Origin: Sinohyriopsis cumingii
Lineage: Eukaryota > Mollusca > Bivalvia > Unionida > Unionidae
Direction of reading: 5' to 3'
NCBI GenBank assembly: GCA_028554795.2
Contig: CM068829.1
Coordinates: 137,647,579-137,711,578, forward strand
DNA length: 64,000 nt
Position numbers and translations under genes: made by a program. Within the stretch, counting starts at the first letter, position 1; each line of letters opens with the position of its first letter. This document shows, one piece after another, positions 22,110 through 34,790 of the stretch. The notes under the pieces are model-generated. The model had not been told where the DNA came from. It saw nothing but the letters and a program-made list of their open reading frames with translations, and did no database searches.

Positions 22110-24350
22110 ACATATATTAAGCTCATACACTTATGTTACTACAACAGTCCACTGAGATGTTACTGATGTCAACATGAATTCACCTCATATACTAATGTTA
22201 CTACAACAGTCCACTGAGATGTTACTGATGTCAACATGAATTCATCTCATACAATTATGTTACAACAACAGACCACTGACATGTTACTGATGTCAACATA
22301 GATTCATCTCATACAAATATGTTAATACAACAGACCACTGAGACTTACTGATGTCAACATGAATTCATATCATATACTAATGTTACTATAACAGTCCACT
22401 GAGATTTACTAATGTCAACATGAATTCATCTCATACACTTGTTACTACAACAGTCCATTGAGAGTTACTGATGTCAACATTAATTCATTTCACACAATTA
22501 TGTTACAACAACAGACCTCTGAGATTTACTGATATCAACATAAATTCATCTCATACAAATATGTTAATACAACAGTCCACTGAGACTTACTGATGTCAAC
22601 ATGAATTCATATCATATACTAATGTTACTATAACAGTCTACTGAGATTTACTAATGTCAACATGAATTCATCTCATACACTTATGTTACTACAACAGTCC
22701 ACTGAGATTTACTGATGTCAACATGAATTCATTTCATACAATTATGTTACAACAACAGACCACTGAGATTTACTGATGTCAACATAAATTCATCTCATAC
22801 AAATATGTTAATACAACAGTCCACTGAGATTTACTGATGTCAACATGAATTCATATCATATACTAATGTTACTATAACAGTCCACTGAGAGTTACTAATG
22901 TCAACATGAATTCGTCTCATACACTTATGTTTCTAAAACAGTCCACTGAGATTTACTGATGTCAACATGAATTCATTTCATATAATTATGTTACAACAAC
23001 AGACCACTGAGATTTACTGATGTCAACATAAATTCATCTCATACAAATATGTTAATACAACAGTCCACTGAGATTTACTGATGTCAACATGAATTCATAT
23101 CATATACTAATGTTACTATAACAGTCCACTGAGAGTTACTAATGTCAACATGAATTCGTCTCATACACTTATGTTTCTAAAACAGTCCACTGAGATTTAC
23201 TGATGTCAACATGAATTCATTTCATATAATTATGTTACAACAACAGACCACTGAGATTTACTGATGTCAACATAAATTCATCTCATACAAATATGTTAAT
23301 ACAACAGTCCACTGAGATTTACTGATGTCAACATGAATTCATATCATATACTAATGTTACTATAACAGTCCACTGAGAGTTACTAATGTCAACATGAATT
23401 CGTCTCATACACTTATGTTTCTACAACAGTCCACTGAGATTTACTGATGTCAACATGAATTCATTTCATATAATTATGTTACAACAACAGACCACTGAGA
23501 TTTACTGATGTCAACATAAATTCATCTCATACAAATATGTTAATACAACAGTCCACTGAGATTTACTGATGTCAACATGAATTCATATCATATACTAATG
23601 TTACTATAACAGTCCACTGAGATTTACTGATGTGAACATGAATTGATCTCATACACTTATGTTAATACAACAGTTCACTGAGACTTACTGATGTTAACAT
23701 GAATTCATCTCATACACTTATGTTAATACAACAGTTCACTGACTTACTGTTGTCAACATGAATTCACCTCATACACTTGTTACTACAACAGTCCACTGAG
23801 AGTTACTGATGTCAACATGAATTCATTTCATACAATTATGTTACTACAATAGTCCACTGAGATTTACTGTTGTCAACACGCATTCAACTCATACAATTAT
23901 GTTACTACAACAGTCCACTGAGATTTACTGTTGTCAACATGAATTCATCTCATAAACAGTCCACTGAGATTTACTGATGTCAACATAAATTCATCTCATA
24001 CAAATATGTTACTACTACAGTCCTCTGAGATTTACTGATGTCAACATGAATTCATCTCATACAATTATGTTACTGAACAGTCCACTGAGATGTGCTGAAC
24101 ACGCATTCAACTCATACACTTATGTTACTACAACAGTCCACTGAGATTTACTGATGTCAACATATATTCAGCTCATAAACTTGTGTTACTACAACAGTCC
24201 AAGGAAACTAACTGATGTCAACATCTATTCATCTCATACAAATATGTTAATACAACAGTCCTCTGAGATTTACTGATGACAACATGAATTCATCTCATAC
24301 ACTTATGTTAATACAACAGTTCATTGAGATTTACGGATGTTCACATGCAA
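22110..24350. repeat. ~61-bp satellite with a 244-bp higher-order repeat
   Basis: About 36 units built from 'acaacagtccactgagattt', 'actgatgtcaacatgaattc' and 'atctcatacacttatgttac'. In the middle, four subtypes recur in fixed order. The marker 'ttcgtctcat' appears at 22,911, 23,155 and 23,399, a 244-bp spacing repeated twice. The edges are more diverged and lack the fixed order. No coding frame is present. Confidence 0.93.
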
Positions 24351-24824
24351 TCAACTCATACCACTGTACTATTTCAACAATCTCTGGGATCTGAGCCTGA
24401 ATGCTGGGAACAAATGGTCTAAAGTTTCACTATATTTGACCAGGCTTGGTACACTGTTACAGTCAATGATGTTAAGTTAGGATCATTGAACTCAATCAAC
24501 TACAATGACTAACAAACACTGCACTGCATATAACAAACCTATAGCCCCTTCCCCTCCACCACCCACTTCCCTGACAGTCACCCAATACAAATTATGAACA
24601 ATCTGACACACACATGACAGTTTTCTGCTATGACTGCATATATAAAGTTTGGATTAGATCTATCTGAAATGTCATTCTAAATGCAGTTATATATTTGACC
24701 CCTGATCCCTCTACCAGAGATACCCTTCCCACAGATCAACACCAGAGATTCCCCTCTCACAGATGTTCAGCACCAGAGACACACCTACCACAGATGCTCA
24801 AGATAGGCTCCAAAAGACAAAAGG

Positions 24825-25210
24825 TATCACAATATTTATTCCCCAAGTATTTTAAACAAAAGTCCAAAGGGACAGATGCTCAACACAGAGGCTCCAAAAG
24901 ACAAAAGGTATCTCAATATCAGTATTCCCCAAGTGTTTTAAACAAGAGTCCATAGTGACAGATGCTCAACACAGAGGCTCCAACAGACAGAAGGTATCTC
25001 AATATCAATATTCAACAAGTGTTTTAAACAAGAGTCCATAGGGACAGATGCTCAACACAGAGGCTCCAACAGACAGAAAGTATCTCAATATCAGTATTCA
25101 ACAAGTGTTTCAAACAAGAGTCCATAGGGACAGATGCTCAACACAGAGGCTCCAACAGACAGAAGGTATCACAATATTACCCAAGTTTTTAAACAAGAGT
25201 CCAAAGGGGC
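24825..25210. repeat. ~86-bp tandem array
   Basis: Four to five units containing 'gatgctcaacacagaggctc', 'aaggtatctcaatatcagta' and 'caagtgttttaaacaagagt'. Confidence 0.9.
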
Positions 25211-25999
25211 AGATGCTCTGCTGTCTGCAAAAAGAATATCCAAGAATACAAGACGATATATTCTTGCCTGAAGACATCTCTGATATTCTCCAGTTATAAG
25301 ATTTTCTAACTGGCTACCATCAAACCATTCTGGATGTAAGATTACCAGTATTTGCATTTAGGACAACTTGATGTCATTAAAAGACTTTTCGTGAAAACCA
25401 TGATAATATGACCATCCATTCCTGAGAATTGGTGACAATATTTTAGTATGTTCACTGTGGCAGCCATATATGAGCTCTGATCAGTACCAAAATTCATTCA
25501 GGACCTACTAGCTACTCTATGCTGATATGACGGCAAGTCAATGGAACACCTTTCTTTTCCCAGTTATAAATATATGTGGCCTTAGATATTTTATTCACAT
25601 TTCTTTTTCTTCTCCACTCTCTCTCTCTCCAAAATATGAACAAATCATAAATAATATCTGCCTACAGTAGTGATAACACGATTTTCTGCTGATATGACTT
25701 TCCATTTAGGAGTAGCAGTTACAAGATTTTTAAGATGGCTGCCAAAGTGGTCATACTGATTTGTCAGACTGACCATTTTCATTCTGTACTAACTGGACAT
25801 CATAATAAGTCTCCTGACGAAAACCCAGTATTGATATGATTTTGTTTATTAGGAACAGCAATAATATTTTCAAGATGAACACAGCACAACTTTTTTAAAA
25901 CTAGGCAGTTTTCTGGTCAAAAACCCATGCAGATAAAACTTACCATTCTGAATGAGTAGCAACAAAAAGATTTTCAAGATTGCTTCTGTAGTGACCATG

Positions 26000-26246
26000 T
26001 TGTTGTTGTTGTTGTAGGGTTTAACACCATTTTTCAGCACACGATAGGCTATACATGGCGGCCAGTATTAGCGGTGGAGGAAGAACCTGGAAAACCCCCA
26101 GAAAGAACCACTGACCCACAAGAATGCTACTGGCAAGCTTTCTCACATACCCACATTGGCTGAATCCGAGACTCGAACCCACGCAGACAGAGGTGAGATG
26201 GCAGTGATCCGTAACAGAGAGCGCTTTAGACCACTCGGGACCCACT
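26000..26246 (-). mobile_element. tRNA-derived SINE, family A, copy 8
   Basis: Minus orientation, full length from the (TTG)n tail to 'ctttagaccactcgggaccc'. The direct repeat 'ctgtagtgaccat' flanks both ends, which marks a target duplication inside an AAGATGG-family repeat. Confidence 0.94.
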
Positions 26247-26855
26247 GTAGTGACCATACTGGATGTCCTGCTTTCATCATACTCATCTATAACCAACTAG
26301 ACATCATGATAAGTGTTTTTGTGACACTGATATTTTCACTCTTTCAACAACAGGATTTTCAAGATGGCCGCTCCTTGTGGCCATACTGGATGTCTACTGA
26401 ACACTGTTTCTTCATTTTGGACCAACTAGAGCTTCGGATGAATGCATGTGTAAGTTTGATGGCAATCCTCCTAGTAGTTTAGAAGGAAAAGCTATAACAA
26501 ACTTGTACTAATGAACGGACAGACAAAATGAACAACAGGCCATCCCATAACTCTCCTCCTCATCTACAACTGGTAGACCTAAACATCATGCACATAACAA
26601 ACTTCATAGATTCATCACAAACTCAACTTTCATCCAAAAATATAATTAGCGCTGATAATATCATCTTCAATGAGCAAAAAATGAAAGTCCACCACAGAGA
26701 CTGAAGGATAAACTTCAGATCAGCTAGTTATCATAAATGACAATAATTATTATTGATATGATCAATTTCACAGTAATTATAATACTACTTTTGTAGGCAG
26801 AACAAAGTAAATATTTTATCTCCACCAAAATTATTCTTTATTACAAATGCATGTA

Positions 26856-28422
26856 CACCTCTCCCTCGATAACTATAGCACAACAGGGTCCACAAACATA
26901 GACCACACTATAAGGGAGGCACGAGATACCGAAGGACCTCCAAAAATTGAAGAAAAAAATCACTTTGACACCGAGAAAACTTGGGGGGGGGGCGCGGCGT
27001 TAGGGAACTGCGCTGTTTAATGACTAAATCCTCATTTTACAATCACTTCGATAATAATTTTTAATAATGCGCTTTTTCTAATGAAGTTTTTCGTTATAAT
27101 GTTTAAATAACATTTTTTTCTCTCAAAATATCCAACATATGAAAGATCGTTCCAACTGGTCTGAACAACCATCACATGTATGAGAAAAATCTGTATTACA
27201 TCACTGCTTTTTGTTTTCTTGACGAGTCTGGTTCCCGTATTGGTATTTAATAGTATCTTGTCAAATCGGTAGTCCACAATTTGCAATTTGCAAACTAGAC
27301 TAACTGTTATACACCACCAAAGAAGATTCCTTTTTTCTCTCAAAAACACGTGACATTTATTTCATGACATGTCTATGTCGAAACTGAATTTTTTATTGTT
27401 CAATTAGTACAATGTTAATGTCGTGATTTCCTTGGAAGTAATAATGAAATTTCTTATCATCCCTGAGGATATCTCTAAATGCCAGATCAAGAATTCTCTG
27501 AAACTCGCTTGCCCACAATGGTCCATATCTGTGAAATCAAGCTCTTTATTTTACAAAGTATTCATTTCACTCGGCTGCCTTGTTTTCTTTGATCACAGTT
27601 ATGACAGAGTCAGTTAATTTAAGGTAGTTTCTGTTACATACACAATAACATTTATTACAGTGTTCGACTGATCAAATGAAGTGAGTTCACCCAACATATG
27701 ACCGAGGCCGCTAGATTTTAAGTTTTTGTGCCTTTTAACTTTTCTTTTATTCCACCTTCTTTTTTTTAGTCAAAAGACATAATTAATGTGATAATATAAA
27801 GGAGGCCAGCTTTTAATTCAGTACAACAATACAACAAATACTTTCGCAGGTCAGTTATCAAAACACGGTCGGCACTTAATTAGGTTCTAAGAGAAATGCT
27901 TGCGGACATAGTTGTTATGGTAGATTGACGCATTTTACGTTTAATTACAAGAGGACACATTGCACTTATGACGATTACACGTAAAAGGAACTAAAAGATG
28001 GAACTAGAACACAAATTTCAATTGATAAAAAATATTATTTAATTTGTATTTATTTATTAAAGTACTGCCTCCACTTGGCGTAAGTGACATTTTCATTGAT
28101 AGAAATTTCCTTACATATCATTAATTGCGGTGTACTAGGAATGTCGTTTGGAAAGAAAATGTAAAAAATTGTATGAGTTATTTTTAAATTTGATATTTCA
28201 TAGTGTTGATTAAAATTTCCAGGTCCTATCTATTGTTTTCAATGATAAAACGAGCGTTACATCAAAGTTTCCGTTACCAATTTTGATCGCGATTTTCTTC
28301 AAGTTCAACAATAGGGACAACTTTTTTGGGTATTTTGGGGTTTAAAAATGGGATCCACACCTGACACCATGTTATAAGCGGGTTCGCGAGTTATCAGGGT
28401 GCAAGTTATTGAGGGAGTGGTG
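26856..28422. mobile_element. pogo/Tigger-like DNA element with TA target duplication
   Basis: The left end is TA then CACCTCTCCCTCGATAACT. The right end, reversed, is TA then CACCACTCCCTCAATAACT. These near-identical inverted termini with TA on each side fit the Tc1/mariner-pogo group, whose ends I recall as 'CAGTA.ACCTCTC'-like. The interior (about 1.5 kb) has only short frames with no recognisable DDE domain, so it is probably non-autonomous or badly decayed. Confidence 0.72.
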
Positions 28423-28609
28423 TACTTCACTAAAATCTTTACCCTATGTTTTCAGATGGCAAAATATAATTTTCTTTTTGAATGTCCTAAAACTCATGGA
28501 AAATGAAATTAATTTCAAAGAAAACAATCTGAAAACTTAGGATTCGGTTAGGTAGGGGCCAGATCAATCTATGTTTTTTTCCTCAAAGTGTTTGCAGTGC
28601 AGAAGAGAA

Positions 28610-28925
28610 TTGACATCTTAATATCCCTCCAAGCCAATAAAAAATGTGTCAAAAATGACGGATAATGCAATTTATTTGTGGTCAATATGTGTTAAAAATT
28701 ACAGATAATGCAATATATTTAAGGTAATTTTGTGTCAAAATGACAGATAATGCTGTAATTTCTGTCAAAAATGACAGATATTGCAGTATATTTATGGTAA
28801 ATGTGTGTCACAAATGACAGACAATGCAACATATTGATGGTAAATGTGTCAAAACTGACAGACAATGCAATATATCTGAAGATAAAATGTGCATAAAAAA
28901 TAACGGACAATGCAGTACATTTATG
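28610..28925. repeat. ~40-45-bp tandem array
   Basis: Six to seven imperfect units with 'tgtgtcaaaaatgacagata' and 'atgcaatatatttatggtaa'. It ends about 45 bp before the first SH2 exon's donor but shares no sequence with the exon. Confidence 0.88.
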
Positions 28926-28971
28926 GGTAAAGCTTCCAAATAATTTCAACTCTCTGACTACAATCACTTAC

Positions 28972-29103
28972 CCTTCACCACAGAATATGGATATAGTGTA
29001 CATGCCCGGTGTGCTAGAGTCCCTCACCATGAAGCAGCCATCTTTCCCATCAGCTTTTAAAGTTGCCTCACTCCTCTCTCTAGTTACACCCTTATAGTAC
29101 CAC
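28972..29103 (-). CDS. BTK/TEC: Tec-family kinase exon: N-terminal half of SH2
   Basis: Starts at the SH2 boundary with EWYYKGVTRERSEATL and continues through DGCFMVRDSSTPGMYTISIF. The arginine in FMVRDS is the invariant phosphotyrosine-binding residue (FLVRES motif), so the domain should bind phosphotyrosine. The acceptor is GGTTCTAG and the donor is GAAGG followed by GTAAGT. The exon is 132 nt, in frame with both neighbours. A diverged interspersed repeat starts within about 100 bp of the acceptor side. Confidence 0.93.
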
Positions 29104-29517
29104 CTAGAACCATCATCAGTTATAAGTCATATTTAATTTACCTGTATTTATTAATAAGCAGATATCCCATTTACTCACTTATAAGTAAGGTCCAAATGCC
29201 AACAACACAGGCTCTTGATCTGCCAGCATGTCGTGTACAAACAGATCAGGGTCTATGTTGTTTACTATACTGAATACGCCTAAAAAACTGCACAGACCAA
29301 TATCTGCCAATCACATCATGCAACAACAGATCTGGAACTCTGAAGTACGTAGCTCGACTGGACTTCTAAGTGAGTAAATATGATAGTTTGTTAAAGAAAT
29401 AACTGTACAAAATTGAAATATGTACATTGCATGCTTATTTTCTATCAATGGTGAAACTATATATAGATTAAAAAAGTGAACAGTATGCACCCTTTTGTTT
29501 AAATTTAGCATAATCCA

Positions 29518-29845
29518 AGTGTGTGTGTGATTTGGATTTTTATAGTAGCTATAATAACAATTTTTCAGTCATATTGCCACAATGCCTGCAGTGTGACAGT
29601 TTATAGTGATGTCTAGCACCAGGGCATCATGCCGCAGACATGTAGCATCATGTCCCACCCATTCACATTATCCTGACACCAGGTCAACCAATCCTAACAC
29701 TAGCCTATTAATGCCAAGTGCCAAGTGAGGTAGCTGCAAGTAACATTTTTATAAGTCTCTGGTATGACTGCTGGAGTTCAAACCAGCGACCTGCTGCATC
29801 CAAGGCAGAAAAACTAACCATTACACCACCGGAATGGTCCATAAT
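29518..29845 (-). mobile_element. tRNA-derived SINE, family B, copy 3
   Basis: Body as in copies 1 and 2. The head, reversed, is CCGGTGGTGTAATGGTTAGT, with the B-box region degenerated to GGTTTGAACTCC. It carries several substitutions relative to copy 2. Confidence 0.85.
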
Positions 29846-30534
29846 GTGAGAAACAAATTATCACCAGTCATCAAAAATGAGAAAAATATTTCAAAGAACG
29901 CTGTCTAGTCATAACACATATTTAGATGAAATTTCATCAAAATCTATTCTTTTAAGCTTTCAAAGTTTTGGGGTAGACTAATAAAGTTTTACAGCTCAAT
30001 GGGCTTCAACATAATATGATAACAGTCTAAAATACAAAAACAATGTATCAGATTTTGATTTTAAGCTGATGTGTCATATATTCACACACACGAGGTCACA
30101 CTTTTCTATGCATACATTCTAGACTGCATACACTAAAAATGTTTTGTCCTGTGTCACATAATAACTAAGTAGATCAATGAGTATGGCCATATGATATTTC
30201 TTACTGCAAAATTTAAAAATTTGCATCACTCTGCAGTAATGCTGCAAGTTTTTAAAGTTCTCATATACAGAGGCATGTAAAAAGTAACACAGGGATATGG
30301 TATACAATGACTCTCTAAGACATTGGGAAACCTGGGTCCATATTAAACCATGTAACCCCATCTCAGACATTTTCTACCCCACTGAGATGAACGATTTTGC
30401 CAACTGGATACCTATAATCAGTTTTAAATCAAGTGGATTAAGTTTTTGTGGTTGTTGAGTATTTTCATCATTCCAGAATTAGTCTTTTAAGATGGCTTTG
30501 ATTAAACAAACTTTTCCTTTGATGAGACTGGTTT

Positions 30535-30945
30535 GCACATGAATGCATTCCCTCTTTGCTGGGTCCAGTCAGTTTTCTCAAAGCTTGCATCAGTAATGAT
30601 GAATGCATTCCCTCTTTGCTGGGTCCAGTTTTTTTTCTCAAAGCTTGCATCAGTAATGATGAATGCATTCCCTCTTTGCTGGGTCCAGTTTTTTTTCTCA
30701 AAGCTTGCATTAGTGATGATGAATGCATTCCCTCTTTACTGGGTCCAGTCAATTTTCTCAAAGCATGAATTAGTAATGGTGAACGCATTCCCTCTCTGCT
30801 GGATCCAGTCAGTTTTCTCAAAGCTTACATTAGTAATGATGAATGCATTTCCTCTTTGCTGTGTCCAGTCAGTTTTCTCAAAGATTGCATCAGTAATGAT
30901 GAATGTATTACCTCTTTGCTGGGTCCAGTCAAGTTTATCATAATA
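30535..30945. repeat. 60-bp minisatellite, open in frame on both strands
   Basis: Seven units of exactly 60 bp containing 'aatgatgaatgcattccctc', 'tttgctgggtccagtcagtt' and 'ttctcaaagcttgcatcagt'. Since 60 is divisible by three, frames of 136 codons (plus) and 117 codons (minus) repeat a 20-residue motif such as MNAFPLCWVQ. No start context, splice site or homology supports a protein. Confidence 0.93.
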
Positions 30946-31264
30946 CATTACATTAGTAATGGAAAATGCAAGTGTCAACCATTGATAAAAGTGAGGTGAT
31001 GAATGTAAGGTGACTTCTAACCTGCTGAACCAAACCCTTACATTTCAGAATAAGATGTTTCACTGACCTAGAGAACTTGGAGATGGACCCATACATTTTT
31101 TAAAAACAAAGTGTCAATTGGTGGAAACATTTTTGGTGGACACTGACAAAATCATCCTTAAAACCATCCCTAAATACATTTACCATGTTGTTCTGTCAAA
31201 ATACAAGCATATGAAAGATAGTGGAGTTACTCAAGCCCTTCATACTCATTCTAATGTTTGTTTT

Positions 31265-31475
31265 GCCGACTTTAATAATACTTTAATACTACTATAATGG
31301 TGCTTAATGTACCTTAATGGTGCTTTATTGGCACTTTAATGGTGTTTAATGTACTTTAATGGTACATTAATGGTGCTTAATGTACATTAATGGTGCTGTA
31401 ATGTACTTTAATGGTGCTTTAATGTACTTTAATGGTACTTTAATGGTGCTTTAATGGTACTTTTAATACATTACT
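31265..31475. repeat. Tandem array of 'actttaatggtgctttaatg'
   Basis: Short 12-19-bp subunits combining 'ctttaatggtgc' and 'tgtacattaatgg'. Confidence 0.88.
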
Positions 31476-31994
31476 GGCTATATCAGGCTAAGGAAATAAG
31501 ACCTAATCACCTTTCCATAGTACACACTATTTTAGCTTAATTGGGCTGACCTGGATTGGTACTGAAATAGCAATCCTTGAATTATAAGTCTAATGCGCTA
31601 ACAACTGAGATACCTTGGCTCCCTGTACTGAAACTGAATTTCTTCAACTAAGTTAGCAAAATAAAGACTGGTAACCAGACTAAAACAGGGTAAAAATCAA
31701 CATTAACAGACCCAGCAGGTCAAAATGATCAGGACTGAGTGAATATTTTTAAACAAAACAATAAAACAAGGACTGGAGAAAACACATTTTGTTTTGGCAT
31801 TGGTAATTCTAAACGTTTCCCATTTCATTAAGAATAAGAAAAATAGAAACATAAAAAAAAAAAATGCAATGCTAAATTCCAATGCAACTTGCCATGTTCT
31901 TACATCCCAATCATTATTTTTACATCACATGGATGCAAAGTGTTACCTTTTAAAATCCAAATTCATATATTTTATGTCCACAATGTAAGATAAG

Positions 31995-32011
31995 ATTTTG
32001 TGTTGACACAA

Positions 32012-32052
<41 letters not shown>

Positions 32053-32072
32053 AGATTGTGTCAATACAAAAT
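31995..32072. mobile_element. Small foldback with TA-repeat loop
   Basis: Arms ATTTTGTGTTGACACAATCT and, on the other side, AGATTGTGTCAATACAAAAT (one mismatch when reversed) enclose a (TA)n loop. It could be a minimal MITE or a chance hairpin enlarged by the TA run. Confidence 0.6.
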
Positions 32073-32118
32073 ATATATATAAAAATTATATACACACATA
32101 TACATACATATATATATA

Positions 32119-32354
32119 AATGCAATAAACTGACAATGAACAGTGCAAACCTAGTATCTAACTAGCCTCAGCACATTTGACTCTTTAATGAGTCTTTTTC
32201 ATAGGCAAATACAAAACATAAACAAGACAAACAAATAATTTGTTTGTCTCGTCTATGTTTTGTATTTGTCTTTGAAAAAACTCATTAAAGAGTCAAAAGT
32301 GCTGAGGCTAGTTAGATACTAGTTTTGCACTGTTTGTTGTCAGTGTATTGCATT
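32119..32354. mobile_element. 236-bp foldback MITE with TA target duplication
   Basis: Near-perfect palindrome with arms of about 115 bp. The left arm begins AATGCAATAAACTGACAATG, and the right arm reversed begins AATGCAATACACTGACAACA. TA lies directly outside each end. It has no coding sequence. The form fits a Tc1/mariner-type non-autonomous element. Confidence 0.88.
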
Positions 32355-32445
32355 TATCTTAATCAATCTCTGACACACATGATCCCTTGCTGGATCCAGT
32401 ACACTTGAAAGGATTGTTATTTGCATTCACCATATGATTTGTAAT

Positions 32446-32447
<2 letters not shown>

Positions 32448-32476
<29 letters not shown>
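32448..32476. repeat. (TA)n microsatellite
   Basis: About 13 TA dinucleotides, 75 bp from the last SH3 exon's donor. Confidence 0.95.
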
Positions 32477-32480
<4 letters not shown>

Positions 32481-32549
32481 ATACTTGTAATTACATGCAA
32501 ATTTCACCAAAGTAATACTGTGATCCAGAAAATAAATCACAATACTTAC

Positions 32550-32609
32550 TCATAACTTTCAAGGTCAAATTTCTTTTTCACATAATTGGATGGAACATAA
32601 CCTTTATCC
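32550..32609 (-). CDS. BTK/TEC: Tec-family kinase exon: end of SH3 and SH3-SH2 connector
   Basis: A 60-nt exon coding for GDKGYVPSNYVKKKFDLESY. GYVPSNYV is the conserved last SH3 strand, and the following residues form the short connector to the SH2 domain. The acceptor is TTTCAG and the donor is TATGA followed by GTAAGT. It enters with one base and leaves with two, and both joins restore in-frame codons. The SH3 domain is therefore split over three exons spread across about 14 kb. Confidence 0.92.
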
Positions 32610-33084
32610 CTGAAAGATAAAGGTTCATATCATGTAATACAACATTTTAATTAGCACCATTTCACATTAATTGGTAGAAAAGGGTGAAAGGAATAGAGGA
32701 GAAGGAGGGCTGGAAATACATGTCAAACCCATAATGGAAGAATTGCTTTATAACATGTGACCTTGACTCAAATGTCAAAAGGCTGAGCAAGCATGTAGAA
32801 TGAATTGTCTTGGCTTTATTATTATTCATCCTAGGTGTGAACAAGATTCATCATGAACCACATGAAATACAAACAAATGATACTAGAACCAGTTGGGTGC
32901 ATCACAAAGTACATTTTGCTTGGCAAAAATTAAATGACCAACCAGACCATGGGATGAATCTACACATAAAATGTAATGGCAATCCTTCAAGTAGTTTACA
33001 AGGAGCACCAATAGCAATACTTGTGCTAACAGATGGATGCATGGATGACAGACAACAATGAAAGACCATCTCATCAACAGAGCT

Positions 33085-33330
33085 AAAAACCAGTATCATG
33101 TTATCCAGTAAATAAAAACCACATGTTTGACTGTAAACTGGGCAGTACTGTGTTGTCCAGTCAATAAAAGCCATATGTTTCACTGTAAATAGGGCAGCAC
33201 TGTGTTGTTCAGTCAAACAAAACCATACATATTTGACTATAAAATGGGCAGCACTGTGTTGTCCAGTCAAAAAAACACATATTTCACTGTAAACTGGGCA
33301 GCACTGTGTTGTCCAGCCAATAAAACAGAA
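33085..33330. repeat. ~55-bp tandem array
   Basis: Four to five units with 'gggcagcactgtgttgtcca', 'gtcaataaaa' and 'catatttgactgtaaact'. Confidence 0.88.
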
Positions 33331-34544
33331 ACATCCATATTGCAATCCTCACCAAAAAATTGTCATGGTCACTGAAAAATATGTATGTAAGAGTTACAGC
33401 ATGTGTGTCTTAAAAACAAGATTTTCAATGATATAGAGGAAAAAAAGCAGAGAATTTTTTTACCAACACTATACATGTCTTTGCATACTGACTGCATCTA
33501 TATAAATCACAAACAGTCCTGCTCTGAACTGATGTAAAACTGTCCTTGTTTAAAAATCAAATCTGAATTTCCACAGCAGTTTTCTATTTTCAAACCCACA
33601 TAAATATATCAACACATGCATGCATGCTCACAAACACACGCCAGAGGTCAAACAAATTTGTAACTGTTGTCAGACATTGTTCGATTAAGAGCAGATGTAG
33701 TCAATCTTGCAAAGTTTAATCTCTACCTCTCCTCCATCTTCTCCAGTCCCATCAACTTACTTTGGAAAGTTAACTCCAATATATTGCCACATTTGGTCTT
33801 TTATTCAGTTTTCAAGTTATTATATGGCTACAGAATTACCAATATGCAAGAGGCCAGATGACATTGTAATTTTAAGTAGACTACTGGCCCATTATAACAG
33901 CTGGAAACTCGCTCAACAAAACCATTTAAATTGAAGGGGTCAAAGAGTTCTCTTGTCTTTTCAAAGTTGATTTCAACTATTTGCTTGAATCCCTCTTTAC
34001 CCATGAAACTGAATGATATACTCCCAGGTCTGGTCAGGGCAGGATAGTTCTCTTACAGAGGTCACTTTATATTGTAGACAAAAGCCCTGAGGCAAATCAA
34101 CCAATGTTGCAATGTACATTGAACACTTATGATGATGTCAAATGCAAGATAGTTTCAGTAAATCAATTATTTTATGAAAATTGATTATGGAGTTCTAAGC
34201 AGACACTTCTATTTTCCGATATGAAAATTATAGTGTTGGTCGAAACATAAGGCTTTTTTAACAGGTCTGGTATATATAACAAATTCTTGAGTACTATATA
34301 ACATACATGGATTTATACATACACACATACATACATATATACATAAACTGATACTGAATTTTATTTTGTGAAAATTATGCACAAGATTTTACCACAGAAG
34401 ACTATAGCATCAAAACTAAGGACAATTTAACGTTTTAAATTTTACTTGTTTCCACTGCTTCATCTGCATGATCTATTTTATATGTTCTTCACTCTCAAAA
34501 TTCCTAATAATATCAACTTGATAAAGACATTCACGAAATTCTCA

Positions 34545-34790
34545 ATGTGTCAAATTAGTAAATACATTCTGAGAATTTCCTAATGTATCTACTTGTTAAG
34601 TATATTTTGTAATATTTCTAATGTGTCAATGTGATAGATATGTTCAAGAAAATCCTAATTTGTCAATTTGGTATGTATATTTTGAAAAATTCAGAATGTG
34701 TCAATGTGGTAAGCATATTCTGAGAAATTACCAATGTGTCTATTTGGTAAATATATTCTGAGAAATTTTAAAAAAGTTTTCTGTGTTTCT
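34545..34790. repeat. ~45-bp tandem array, diverged
   Basis: Five units with 'aatgtgtcaatgtggtaa', 'atatattctgagaaatt' and small indels. Confidence 0.82.

Larger units (their letters stand above)
19800..28971 (-). other. Intron between the two SH2 exons
   Basis: A 9.2-kb intron. Recognised items are simple repeats (20,120-20,245), SINE A copies (21,160-21,338, 26,000-26,246), satellites (21,355-21,675, 22,110-24,350, 24,825-25,210), AAGATGG-family pieces (25,270-26,480), a pogo-like element (26,856-28,422) and a tandem array (28,610-28,925). I recognise nothing in 20,250-21,150, 21,680-22,100 or 24,360-24,820. Confidence 0.85.
29104..32549 (-). other. Intron between last SH3 exon and first SH2 exon
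   Basis: A 3.4-kb intron with SINE B copy 3 (29,518-29,845), a 60-bp array (30,535-30,945), a 'ctttaatggtg' array (31,265-31,475), two foldback elements (31,995-32,355) and a TA repeat (32,448-32,476). The segment at about 29,205-29,290 ('cagatcagggtctatgttgt') is shared with 56,090-56,130 and 59,815-59,860. I recognise nothing in 29,850-30,530 or 31,480-31,990. Confidence 0.85.

Noticed and set aside
30468..30943. 20-residue in-frame peptide repeats on both strands
   Set aside because: They arise because the unit is exactly 60 bp. Openness on both strands argues for array geometry and not for coding.
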